From CAYRNR01 sp964425605 (GTDB taxonomy: Bacteria > Myxococcota_A > UBA796 > UBA9615 > CAYRNR01): 64,000 nt of DNA. Of the stretch, positions 34,719 through 42,943 are shown in pieces (positions within the stretch are counted from its first letter, which is position 1; every line of letters starts with the position of its first letter). The stretch covers positions 12,274 to 76,273 of the forward strand of contig CAYRNR010000019.1 in the NCBI GenBank assembly GCA_964425605.1, in the 5' to 3' direction. The notes under the pieces were generated by a model, which was not told where the DNA came from, did not search any database, and was given only the letters and a program-made list of their open reading frames with translations. A program made the translations under genes and the position numbers.

Positions 34719-35417
34719 ATGACCGACGGACCAGACGGCCAGTTCTTCTGCGAGCGCTGCGAGGGGCGGTACGACCAGCCGGGCGACTGCCCCCGCTGCC
34801 CGAACGAACCCCTGATGGACCTGACCGACAACGACGTCGTGCTCATGCTCGAGGCGTTCGACGACGCGGCCAAGCGCAAGCGCTACGGTGTCTGCTTCGC
34901 CGCGGCACTCGTCGTCACCGTCCCCATCGCCATCGCGCTGATAGCCGGGTGCTCGCTCGTGGACAGCAGGGCGGTGTTCAAGCTCGCGCTACTCCTCTGC
35001 TTTGCCGTCCTCGCCGGGCTGACGACCCTGTTCGCGACGTTGTTCCCCGCTCGGAGACGAACCCCGCGGGGGATCTATCCCGCCTCCGTGGCCAAGCCCG
35101 AGGTGACCTCGTCGCTGCCCGCCGCGATCCCGTCGGACGCGCTGGGTACCTGCGCCGAATGCCTCGCCCCCATCGACGAGAACAGCGCCTACCTGGACGA
35201 CGACGGCCTGCAGCTGTGCCACGGTTGTTTCCTGCAGGATCAGGCCGACCGCGACGAGGAACGACACGGCGCCGACTTCAGCGATCCCGCCGCCGGCCAG
35301 TTCGGCCGCATGGTCCGCCTCGGGGTATCCGCCGTCGAAGGGCTCGCCGACGTCCCCGAGGAGCTACGCAACGACAACGACTGGGCGGACCGGAAGCCGC
35401 CCGAAGACGAGATCTGA
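34719..35417 (+). CDS. Zinc-ribbon membrane protein of unknown function
   Basis: A 232-residue protein. An N-terminal zinc-ribbon-like module (FCERCEGRYDQPGDCPRCP) precedes two membrane helices (YGVCFAAALVVTVPIAIALIAGC, then a second near FKLALLLCFAVLAGLTTLF). A second Cys4 module (CAECLAPIDENSAYLDD...LCHGCF) follows. Both modules would be on the same, cytoplasmic side. ATG 34719 follows a GGTGAGGGG site. It lies 31 bases after the peroxiredoxin gene and may be co-transcribed. Its stop almost touches the stop of the convergent PLP-enzyme gene. No specific function can be assigned. Confidence 0.6.
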   Translation: MTDGPDGQFFCERCEGRYDQPGDCPRCPNEPLMDLTDNDVVLMLEAFDDAAKRKRYGVCFAAALVVTVPIAIALIAGCSLVDSRAVFKLALLLCFAVLAGLTTLFATLFPARRRTPRGIYPASVAKPEVTSSLPAAIPSDALGTCAECLAPIDENSAYLDDDGLQLCHGCFLQDQADRDEERHGADFSDPAAGQFGRMVRLGVSAVEGLADVPEELRNDNDWADRKPPEDEI

Positions 35418-35418
35418 C

Positions 35419-36840
35419 CTACTTCGCCTTGTTCAGCGCCTGATCCAGGTCCGCGATGATGTCGTCGGGGTGCTCGCCGCCGACGCACAGGCGGATCATG
35501 TTGGGCGGGATGCCGGCGAGATCGCGGCCCTCCTTGCCCTGCTGCTGGTGGGTGGAGATGGCGGGGATGGTGGCCACGGACTTGATGCGGCCGAGATCCG
35601 TGGCGCGCCAGATGCGCTCCAGGCCGTCGAAGGCCTTGCGGGTCTTCTCGGGGCCGCCCCTGACGCAGAACGACATGAGGTGGCCGTAGCGGTTGACCGG
35701 CTTGCCATACTGGGGGTCGTGTTCGGCGTCGACGAGGTACATGTACTTGCTGGCGAGCTCGTGCAGGGGGTGATCGTCGAGGCCGAGGTACTGCACCGAC
35801 TCCACCTGGGGGTGCCCCTGGAGGAACTTGGCCACGTCCACGGTGTTGCGGCTGAGCAGATCCACCTTGGAGCGCAGGGTGCGCATGTCGTTGAGCGTCA
35901 TCACCGCCTGCATGGGGTGCAGGTTGGGGCCGTAGTCGCGGTTGGGCAGGTACTTGATGTACAGCGCGAAGTCCTTGCGCAGCTGCTCGTCGTCGATGTT
36001 GCTGGTCAGGCCCTTTCGGGCGATGACGGCGCCGCACATGCCGAAGCCCGAAGAGGTCATGGTCTTGGTGGCGGACTGCACGACGATGTCCGCGCCGTGG
36101 CGGATGGGCCGCAGCAGCGCCGGGGTGGCCACGGTGGAGTCGACGATCAGGGGCAGGTCGTGGCTGTGGGCCAGGTCGGCGACGGCCTCGATGTCGAAGA
36201 ACCCCTGCTGGGGATTGGACGGCAGCTCACCGTAGAGGAACCGGGTGTTGGCGTCGATCTTGGACGCCCACTCGTCGATGTCGGTGGCGTCCTGGACCCA
36301 GCGGCACTCGATGTTGCGCTCCTGCATCAGCCGCACGTTGAAGTGCTGGAACGTGCCGCCGTAGCACTGGGCCGTGGCCACGAAGTTGCGCGGTTCGAAC
36401 ACGTTCTTGCGCTTGAGGACCAGAAACGGCTGCAGCGCCGTCATGATCGCGGCCATCCCCGACGACGTGGAGCAGCACGACGTCTCGCCGTCGAAGCCGT
36501 ACCCCTCCAGCAGCGCCATGGTCCACTCGTAGTAGTACGTGGACGGGTTGGCGATGCGGGAGTAGCACCAGGTGGGGATCAGGTAGGCCAGCGCCGCGGC
36601 CATCTGGTCGGAGTCGCGGTAGGCCTGGGACGAGCTCATGAAGATGGGCTCGATGATGGCGCCCTGGTAGTCCTCGATGGCCTCCTCGACCGAGTACAGC
36701 CCGTGCACGGCGATGGTGTCGAACTTCCACTTCTTGACCACGTCGCGGATGTAGCGGTCCCGCTTGGCCAGGTACTCGCCCGCCTCGTCCACGTACTGCT
36801 GCATCCCCGGCGTGAGATTCACGTCGTTGCTGTCGGCCAT
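35419..36840 (-). CDS. Cys/Met-metabolism PLP-dependent enzyme
   Basis: A 473-residue fold-type I PLP enzyme of the cystathionine synthase/lyase and O-acylhomoserine sulfhydrylase class. The PLP-binding lysine is in VVQSATKTMTSSGFG; other landmarks are NPSTYYYE, STSSGMAAIMTAL, GELPSNPQQGFFDIEAV and PLIVDSTVATP. The segment after the lysine (TMTSSGFGMCG) departs from the usual KY.xGH, so the substrate may be unusual. ATG 36840 follows GAGGAG located inside the end of the radical SAM gene, whose stop is only 2 bases away, so the two are translationally coupled. Confidence 0.85.
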   Translation of the reverse strand: MADSNDVNLTPGMQQYVDEAGEYLAKRDRYIRDVVKKWKFDTIAVHGLYSVEEAIEDYQGAIIEPIFMSSSQAYRDSDQMAAALAYLIPTWCYSRIANPSTYYYEWTMALLEGYGFDGETSCCSTSSGMAAIMTALQPFLVLKRKNVFEPRNFVATAQCYGGTFQHFNVRLMQERNIECRWVQDATDIDEWASKIDANTRFLYGELPSNPQQGFFDIEAVADLAHSHDLPLIVDSTVATPALLRPIRHGADIVVQSATKTMTSSGFGMCGAVIARKGLTSNIDDEQLRKDFALYIKYLPNRDYGPNLHPMQAVMTLNDMRTLRSKVDLLSRNTVDVAKFLQGHPQVESVQYLGLDDHPLHELASKYMYLVDAEHDPQYGKPVNRYGHLMSFCVRGGPEKTRKAFDGLERIWRATDLGRIKSVATIPAISTHQQQGKEGRDLAGIPPNMIRLCVGGEHPDDIIADLDQALNKAK

Positions 36841-36842
36841 GG

Positions 36843-38105
36843 TCACTCTCCTCGGTGGTTTTGGGGAGGCCCCCGGCGCGGGAGTATACCGCAGTGATCG
36901 CACGGTCCGGTGGGGCTTTCGTCGAGGAGTTCCCGGCGCAGGCGACGCGCCTCGTCACCGGTCCAGACGTCGGCCATCGGGGCCCGCGAGACGTCCCCCA
37001 GGATCCGCCGGTACTGCCAGTCCTCGCAGCACGCGGCGACGCGGCCGTCGGCCAGGACGTGGGCGGTGGTGAACGGCCGCAGGCACCCCTCCTCCGAGGG
37101 AAGTACGCGCACGCCCGGACGCAGCCGCGCGTCCCCCACGCGCGTGGTGGCGCGGAAGGACTCCACGGGGAACTCGAACTCGCGGCACAGCCGGCGGAAC
37201 GTCCCCCGAAGGCCGTCAGGGAGCAGGTTGGTCAGGGTGACCACGACCAGCTGCTTGTCCGCCCGCTCCAGCGCACGCGCGGGCTCGACCAGGCGCCCCA
37301 GCCGGCTGGCCAGCGAGGCCTCGGAGGTCCCTCCGGTGGCGTTCACCGAGACGAAGACCGCGTCGAGGCCGCACGCCGCGAGGGACCGGAAGCGCTCGAG
37401 GGTCACCGCGCGTTCGTGGGTGGTCACCGAGATCAGGGTCCTGGGGCAGGCCGCCGCCGCCCGGTCGGCCAGCTCCTCCAGGCGGGGGTCCTCCAGGGGT
37501 TCGGCGTGCAGGTACAGCTCCAGGCTCGAGGGCTCGTGCTCGGCGCACTCGTCCATCAACCGGTCGAACAGCCGCGCATCCATCTGGCGGTCGGGGAGAC
37601 CCTGGCGCGGCTTGGGGCAGTAGGGGCAGCCCCGCGTGCACCGGCTGGTGGTCTGGAGCTGGAGCCTCTCCGGGAAGGGCGACGGGAGCTCGGTGAACCG
37701 GACCGGCGGTGTCCTGTCCCGGGAGACCAGATCGCCCAGCCGCTGGAAGAAGACCATGGGCGCGGGGGCGAGGCGCGTGGCGAGCACCTGATCCGCCGGG
37801 AGGCAGACCGCCTGTAGCCAGGGGCCCCAGCGCAGGCCGATCCTCCCCGGGTCCACCGGCGGCCCGTCATCCAGGACCCGCACCGAACCCAGCCCCCCAC
37901 GCGTGCACGTGCGCAGCAGGTGGTGAAGGAAGAACGACGGGACCGAGGTCCCCACCAACGCCGCGTCCCCCGGGCGCACATCGTCGAACGGCGTGTCCCG
38001 GCCCGGATCGAGCACGACCAGGCGAGCCCTCCCCGACGCGTGCAGATCCCGGGCCTCGTCGAGCAGGCGGGAGGACGCATCCAGCAGGATCACATGCACG
38101 GACAC
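36843..38105 (-). CDS. Radical SAM protein with SPASM-like C-terminus
   Basis: A 420-residue enzyme from GTG 38105, seven bases after GGAGGAG. Residues 1-130 form a Rossmann-like region (VILLDASSRLL...GDAALVGTSVPSF) resembling a degenerate cobalamin-binding domain but without its DxHxxG motif. The 4Fe-4S cluster motif C-x3-C-x2-C is in TSRCTRGCPYCPKP. The C-terminus has additional Cys (EEGCLRPF, ACCEDW, CDHCGI), suggesting a SPASM-type auxiliary cluster. It overlaps the ribosome site of a Cys/Met-type PLP enzyme. The reaction is unknown; the SPASM-type tail suggests peptide or protein modification. Confidence 0.78.
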   Translation of the reverse strand: MSVHVILLDASSRLLDEARDLHASGRARLVVLDPGRDTPFDDVRPGDAALVGTSVPSFFLHHLLRTCTRGGLGSVRVLDDGPPVDPGRIGLRWGPWLQAVCLPADQVLATRLAPAPMVFFQRLGDLVSRDRTPPVRFTELPSPFPERLQLQTTSRCTRGCPYCPKPRQGLPDRQMDARLFDRLMDECAEHEPSSLELYLHAEPLEDPRLEELADRAAAACPRTLISVTTHERAVTLERFRSLAACGLDAVFVSVNATGGTSEASLASRLGRLVEPARALERADKQLVVVTLTNLLPDGLRGTFRRLCREFEFPVESFRATTRVGDARLRPGVRVLPSEEGCLRPFTTAHVLADGRVAACCEDWQYRRILGDVSRAPMADVWTGDEARRLRRELLDESPTGPCDHCGILPRRGPPQNHRGE

Positions 38106-38139
38106 GAGTCTACTCCTCCGGCGCCCGGCACAGGTGTGA

Positions 38140-38189
38140 CACGGCCGTGACACACCCCAAAACCCGGAATAGGACGAGTCACACGACTC
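38140..38189. promoter_or_regulatory. Two palindromes in a divergent promoter region
   Basis: CACGGCCGTG (38140-38149) and GAGTC-ACAC-GACTC (38176-38189, interrupted palindrome) lie in the 208-base spacer between the radical SAM gene and the divergent transglutaminase gene. GTGTGACAC at 38134 and its reverse complement at 38281 bracket the spacer. They may be operators; no binding protein is identified. Confidence 0.35.
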
Positions 38190-38313
38190 CGCAACAACTC
38201 GTGTTTACTGGGCTTTCGAAGTCGACGAGAAAAAAGCGCGCGTGATCCCCGAGCTGGTCTGACTCTTGCAGAAATACGGGGTGTCACACGTGATATCGAA
38301 GAAGGGGAACACC

Positions 38314-40578
38314 ATGCGCTTCATCCGTACCACCGCCCTGATGAGCTTCGCCGCTGGCTTCCTGGCCGTCGGCTGTGGCGACGGCGACGGCGACCAGGTC
38401 CGCCCGACCTGGGAGCAGAACGCCGAGTTCGTCGTCGAGTCCACCCGCATGATCGCGGCCGCCGCCGAGGAGGAGCACGGCTCCATGGACCTCGACGGCA
38501 TCGACCTGCACCACGACGTGCTGGGCGAGATGTGGACCGACCCGGTCTACTGGACCTACACGGTCATCCACGCCAACTACACGCCCGAGTCGGGCAGCGA
38601 GCTGCGGCCCTACTACGAGCTCAACGGCCGGCCTTCGACCCTGACGGTGCTGCGCGCCCACCTGGACCGCAACCACAACTGGGGCCACCCCACGCTGGAC
38701 AGCGACCCCAAGGTCTACATCGTGATCCGCGAGGACCGCGACCGCGTGGCCGCCGTGGTGTCCTTCCACACCGTCGCCGGTGAGCGCATCCGCGAGGCCT
38801 TCGACCTCTCGACCACCGACCGCGCCACCAACCTGCTGAGCCAGTCCGACATGGTCTCCGCGCCCACGTACCTCCCCCCCTTCCCGCTGAACAACGCGGA
38901 CGACACCGTGGTGCTGGGCAACGGCAGCGAGATGCACACGTACACCGAGGACGAGGACACGGTCGATGTGATCTTCTCCGACGAGGTGGACGGCAAGCTC
39001 GTGCACCAGCGCTGGGAGCGGGGCATGCCCTTCCCCACCGAGACCATCACCGAGAACCTCGAGACCCGCCTGCTCGCCGACGACGAGGTGGCCTACCTCG
39101 ACCAGGGTATGGCGCCCCGCTCCGGTGAGCCCGACCCGGGCAGCGAGGACTGGGACTTCCTCGACGCCCTGCGCGAGACCGTGGACCTGCAGGCCTCCCT
39201 GTCCATCCTCGAAGAGGACCTGGGCGACTCCAGCGCGAACACCGTCGAGGGCTACCGCCCCTGGGCCGGCGGCTGGTGGCCGCAGGCCGAGGGTGGCCTG
39301 GTCTTCGGCTACGACAACCGCGCGTCCTTCTCCGACGAGATCAAGGGCGACATCGACCCCATCCGCCTCGACATGGACACCTTCTCCGAGGAGCTCCGCG
39401 AGATGCCCAAGGAGACCACCGAGGAGAAGGAGGCCTACAACGCCAAGATCGAGGAGTACAAGGCCAAGCAGCAGGAGCTGGTGGACAAGCTGGTCGAGTT
39501 CTACGGCGACATCCTCAGCGGCCTCGACGGCGGCCAGATCGTCGTCGCCGACGGCAACGTCACCAAGGGCGAGGAGTGGAGCTACAGCCTCGACGAGCTC
39601 AGCCCCTTCGACAAGTGGGCCCTGTACGAGTACCTCCAGGGCAACACCAACCCCAACCCCTTCTACATCTCCGCCTGGGAGATCCTGAACCACTACAGCC
39701 CCGGTGGCGGCTCCTGGTGGGGCCACTGCAACGGCTGGGCCGCCGCGGCCATCCTGACCAACGAGCCCCGCGAGACCAAGACCTTCTCCGCCGGCGGTCA
39801 CGACTTCGCCTTCACCAGCGCCGACATCAAGGGCCTGGTCACCGAGTCCTACTACTCCCAGCAGAGCCACTTCTACGGCGCCCGCTACAACGGCGAGGAC
39901 GACGACATCTCCGACCTCCACCCCGACGCCTTCCACAAGATCATCGGCTTCTACGTCCGCGACCGCGGCGTGCCCCTGGTCTTCGACACCTCCGCCGACG
40001 AGGCCGTCTGGAACTACCCGGCCTACGCCTACGACATGACCATCACCGAGACCACCGACTCCGAGGCCACCGACCTGGTCAACATCAACACCGCCGACGC
40101 CGAGGCCCTCATGGCCCTCGACTCCACCATGACCCAGGAGATCGCCGACGCCATCGTCAGCTATCGCCTCGAGGTGGGCCCCTACCAGAAGGTCGACGAC
40201 CTGCTCAACGTGGACGAGGTCACCGACGAGATCTACGACGCCATCGTCGACCTGGTCTCCGTGGATGCCATCGCCACCGCCCGCAAGTTCCAGGTCTCCA
40301 TGGGCCTGATCTTCACCACCGACGGCGTGGACGAGGTCTTCGTGGACGTCGATCCCAACGAGCCCAAGGGCTTCACCAACAACTACACCTACACCCTGCA
40401 CACGGACGCCGACGGTCTCGTCATCAGCGGTGAGTGGGCCGACGAGGACAAGCACCCCGACTTCGCCTGGGTGCCCTACAACAACCCCACCTACCCCTCC
40501 AACAACGGCTCCGAGAACCCCTACCTCAACTTCGGCACGCTGGCCGAGACCCTGGGTGACGACCTGATCCGCAAGTAG
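38314..40578 (+). CDS. Elicitor-type transglutaminase lipoprotein with inserted HhH domain
   Basis: A 754-residue lipoprotein with lipobox AVGCGDG after a signal peptide. The second half matches the Phytophthora GP42/M81 transglutaminase elicitor family: SWWGHCNGWAAAA with catalytic Cys472, His candidates in HPDAFHKIIGF (536, 541), FDTSADEAVWNYPAYAYD and the end segment GEWADEDKHPDFAWVP. Within this domain, residues ~587-650 form a ComEA-like helix-hairpin-helix (LVNINTADAEALMALDS...YRLEVGPYQKVDDLLNV). A Lys/Glu-rich coiled coil lies at about 358-400. ATG 38314 follows GAAGGGG. It may cross-link proteins at the surface; the HhH could bind DNA or act only as a spacer. Confidence 0.78.
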   Translation: MRFIRTTALMSFAAGFLAVGCGDGDGDQVRPTWEQNAEFVVESTRMIAAAAEEEHGSMDLDGIDLHHDVLGEMWTDPVYWTYTVIHANYTPESGSELRPYYELNGRPSTLTVLRAHLDRNHNWGHPTLDSDPKVYIVIREDRDRVAAVVSFHTVAGERIREAFDLSTTDRATNLLSQSDMVSAPTYLPPFPLNNADDTVVLGNGSEMHTYTEDEDTVDVIFSDEVDGKLVHQRWERGMPFPTETITENLETRLLADDEVAYLDQGMAPRSGEPDPGSEDWDFLDALRETVDLQASLSILEEDLGDSSANTVEGYRPWAGGWWPQAEGGLVFGYDNRASFSDEIKGDIDPIRLDMDTFSEELREMPKETTEEKEAYNAKIEEYKAKQQELVDKLVEFYGDILSGLDGGQIVVADGNVTKGEEWSYSLDELSPFDKWALYEYLQGNTNPNPFYISAWEILNHYSPGGGSWWGHCNGWAAAAILTNEPRETKTFSAGGHDFAFTSADIKGLVTESYYSQQSHFYGARYNGEDDDISDLHPDAFHKIIGFYVRDRGVPLVFDTSADEAVWNYPAYAYDMTITETTDSEATDLVNINTADAEALMALDSTMTQEIADAIVSYRLEVGPYQKVDDLLNVDEVTDEIYDAIVDLVSVDAIATARKFQVSMGLIFTTDGVDEVFVDVDPNEPKGFTNNYTYTLHTDADGLVISGEWADEDKHPDFAWVPYNNPTYPSNNGSENPYLNFGTLAETLGDDLIRK

Positions 40579-40584
40579 TCCCCG

Positions 40585-40660
40585 CTTCCCTATCCCCTTC
40601 CCACCTCCCCTTCCCACCTCCCCTTCCCACCTACCCTTCCACCTCCACCTCCACCTCCCC
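40585..40660. repeat. G-free C/T-rich tract with short tandem repeats
   Basis: No G occurs on the plus strand for 76 bases. Three copies of a ~13-base unit (ccccttcccacct) are followed by 6-base ccacct repeats. It fills the spacer between the transglutaminase stop and the FHA gene, and could form unusual DNA or be a Rho-utilisation-like site (C-rich, G-poor RNA). Confidence 0.6.
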
Positions 40661-40693
40661 GTTTGTTACCCTGTCTCCGGTGGAGGGATCACC

Positions 40694-41395
40694 ATGCCGC
40701 AGATCACGGTGCTGATGGGACGCAAGGCCATCGGCGTGTTCGACCTGACCCAGGAGCGCACCCTGGTGGGGCGTAGCGCCGACTCGGACATTCTGCTCGA
40801 CAGCCAGACCGTTTCGCGCGAACACGCCGAGCTGTTGATGGTCGGCGACACCTGCCTGGTCAACAACCTCTCGAAGTCCAACGGCCTGTTCGTCAACGGC
40901 ACCTGGGTCGAGACGTTGAACCTCGAGGACGGCGACCAGATCGAGATCGACATGTACACCCTGCGCTACGAGGCCGGGGAGACGACCGAAGACCTGGGCG
41001 AGGTGCTCGCGGTCCAGCCCCCGGTCCCGCGGCGGGACGATCCCACCAAGGCCCTGGGCCTGGACGACCTCGCCGAGGTGCGCGCGAAGATGAAGGCCAT
41101 CAAGGAGGCCCACCTCGAGCAGCGCGACGGGAACGAGGTCCTCCACCACACCCTGGCCGGCCCCAAGACCATCATCGGCCGCGGCGCGAACTGCCACATC
41201 CGCGTCCGCGGCGGCCTGTTCGGCCCGAAGGTGAGCGCCGTGGTCTTCCGAGACCCCAGCGGGCGCGTCTCGGTGGAGTCCGCCGGCACCCCGGTGAAGG
41301 TCAACGGCGAGCAGATCATCAAGGAGACGCAGCTGGCCAACGGCGACTTCGTCGAGGTCGGCGGGACCCGATTCAAGTTCAACTCGAAGATCTGA
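40694..41395 (+). CDS. FHA-domain protein
   Basis: A 233-residue cytoplasmic protein. The N-terminal FHA domain is canonical: LVGRSADSDILL, then the phosphothreonine-contacting SREHAEL and SNGLFVNG. A helical linker at ~120-150 leads to a second, degenerate FHA-like domain (IIGRGANCHIRVRGG) lacking the SxxH motif. FHA domains bind phosphothreonine, and a Ser/Thr kinase is encoded 4 kb downstream on the same strand, which makes it a likely partner. ATG 40694 follows GGAGGG. It is separated by 131 bases from the vWA gene. Confidence 0.85.
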   Translation: MPQITVLMGRKAIGVFDLTQERTLVGRSADSDILLDSQTVSREHAELLMVGDTCLVNNLSKSNGLFVNGTWVETLNLEDGDQIEIDMYTLRYEAGETTEDLGEVLAVQPPVPRRDDPTKALGLDDLAEVRAKMKAIKEAHLEQRDGNEVLHHTLAGPKTIIGRGANCHIRVRGGLFGPKVSAVVFRDPSGRVSVESAGTPVKVNGEQIIKETQLANGDFVEVGGTRFKFNSKI

Positions 41396-41526
41396 TCCGG
41401 TCGCGCTCACAAACTTCTTACAACCCCCTCACTCACCGCACTCGTTCGCCCTCCAGACTCGGTGTCATGGAGGAACCCACACGGTTCGCGGGTTCCACGA
41501 ACAACCCAGGATCGGGGAGAATCGAC

Positions 41527-42927
41527 ATGGCGATGGCGAGACGAACGACACAGCAGACGGTGGGCACCCTGGCGCGGGCGATCTTGACGATCGTCGCGGT
41601 GCTGGGGATGGCCGCGACGGCGGCGGGCCAGTCCGACCTCGACGCCTACGACATGAGCCGCGCCGGCACGGGCGCCGGTCACGTGGTGCTCGACGCCGAC
41701 CTGGCCAACCCCGTGATGCTCGCCGGTTCGGGGGGCCGCTCCTACCTGCGGGTCGGGATCACCGGCGCCGGCCTGGAAGCGGCGGACCGCCGCACGCCGG
41801 TCAACGTGTGCTTCGTGATCGACAAGTCGGGCTCCATGAGCGGCGCCAAGCTCGAGGACGCCAAGGCCGCGGCGCGGCTGGGCATCGACCGCCTCGGCGA
41901 GGACGACATCGTCTCCATCGTCGCCTACGACTCCACGGTCAGCGTGCCCCTCGCGCCGACCCGGGCCAAGAACTGGTCCGACATCCACCGGGCCATCGAC
42001 TCCATCCACGCCGGCGGCAACACGGCGCTGTTCGCCGGGGTGAGCCAGGGGGCGTCGCAGCTGCGGCGGTTCCTGGAGCGCGACCAGGTCAACCGGGTGA
42101 TCCTGATGTCAGACGGCCTCGCCAACGTGGGGCCGAGCTCCCCGGGTGAGCTCGCGTCGCTGGGCCGCAGCCTGGCGCGCGAGGGCATCACCGTGTCCAC
42201 GGTCGGCCTCGGGCTGGACTACAACGAGGACCTCATGGCGCAGCTGGCCATGGGCGGCAGCGGGTTCAACTACTTCGCCCAGGAGTCCAGCGATCTCAGC
42301 CGCATCTTCGAGAACGAGCTGGGCAACGCGCGGTCCGTGGTCGCCCAGGAGGTGATCATCCGCATCCGATGCACCGACGGGGTCCGGCCCATCCGCATCC
42401 TCGGCCGCGACGGCGTCATCGAGGGCCAGGACGTGACCGTGGACCTGACCCAGCTCTACGCCGGCTTCGAGAACTACGTCCTGCTCGAGGTGGACCTGCC
42501 CGCCACCGAGGCGGGCGCCACGCGCGCCGTGGCCGACGTCTCCGCCAGCTACCGGGATCTGAACACCCGGCAGGACGACGTCCAGACGTCTCGCGTGGCC
42601 CTGCGCGGCACGTCCTCGGCCACCGAGGTGCTGCAGATGACCAACAACGACGTCATGGTGGCGCTGGCCGAGTACCTCTCCAACGAGCAGTACGAGATGG
42701 CGCTGCTGCTGCGGGACAAGGGGGAGACCGAGAAGGCCAAGCAGGTGCTGCAGGACAACGCCCGCTACCTGCGCGACCAGGCCGGCGAGCTCGACGCGGA
42801 CCAGCTGCTGCGGCTCGAGCAGTACAACAACGAGGCCGTCGAGCAGATGGACGAGGTCTACTGGAGCGAGGGCCGCAAGCTCATGCGCAAGCGGGGCTAC
42901 ATGATCGAACAAAACAACGCCTACTGA
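41527..42927 (+). CDS. Secreted von Willebrand factor A domain protein
   Basis: A 466-residue exported protein. ATG 41527 begins a signal peptide ending near MAATAAGQ. The vWA domain at ~90-270 has a complete metal-ion-dependent adhesion site: DKSGSMS, then the Thr region GGNTALFAG and MSDGLANVG. The C-terminal ~90 residues are helical (LAEYLSNEQYEMALLLRDKG). Bacterial vWA proteins of this type bind partner proteins via metal at the envelope. It is 16 bases before the histidine kinase gene, so it probably belongs to the same operon and may assist signal detection. Confidence 0.85.
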   Translation: MAMARRTTQQTVGTLARAILTIVAVLGMAATAAGQSDLDAYDMSRAGTGAGHVVLDADLANPVMLAGSGGRSYLRVGITGAGLEAADRRTPVNVCFVIDKSGSMSGAKLEDAKAAARLGIDRLGEDDIVSIVAYDSTVSVPLAPTRAKNWSDIHRAIDSIHAGGNTALFAGVSQGASQLRRFLERDQVNRVILMSDGLANVGPSSPGELASLGRSLAREGITVSTVGLGLDYNEDLMAQLAMGGSGFNYFAQESSDLSRIFENELGNARSVVAQEVIIRIRCTDGVRPIRILGRDGVIEGQDVTVDLTQLYAGFENYVLLEVDLPATEAGATRAVADVSASYRDLNTRQDDVQTSRVALRGTSSATEVLQMTNNDVMVALAEYLSNEQYEMALLLRDKGETEKAKQVLQDNARYLRDQAGELDADQLLRLEQYNNEAVEQMDEVYWSEGRKLMRKRGYMIEQNNAY

Positions 42928-42943
42928 CCTCAGGGGTGCGTGA

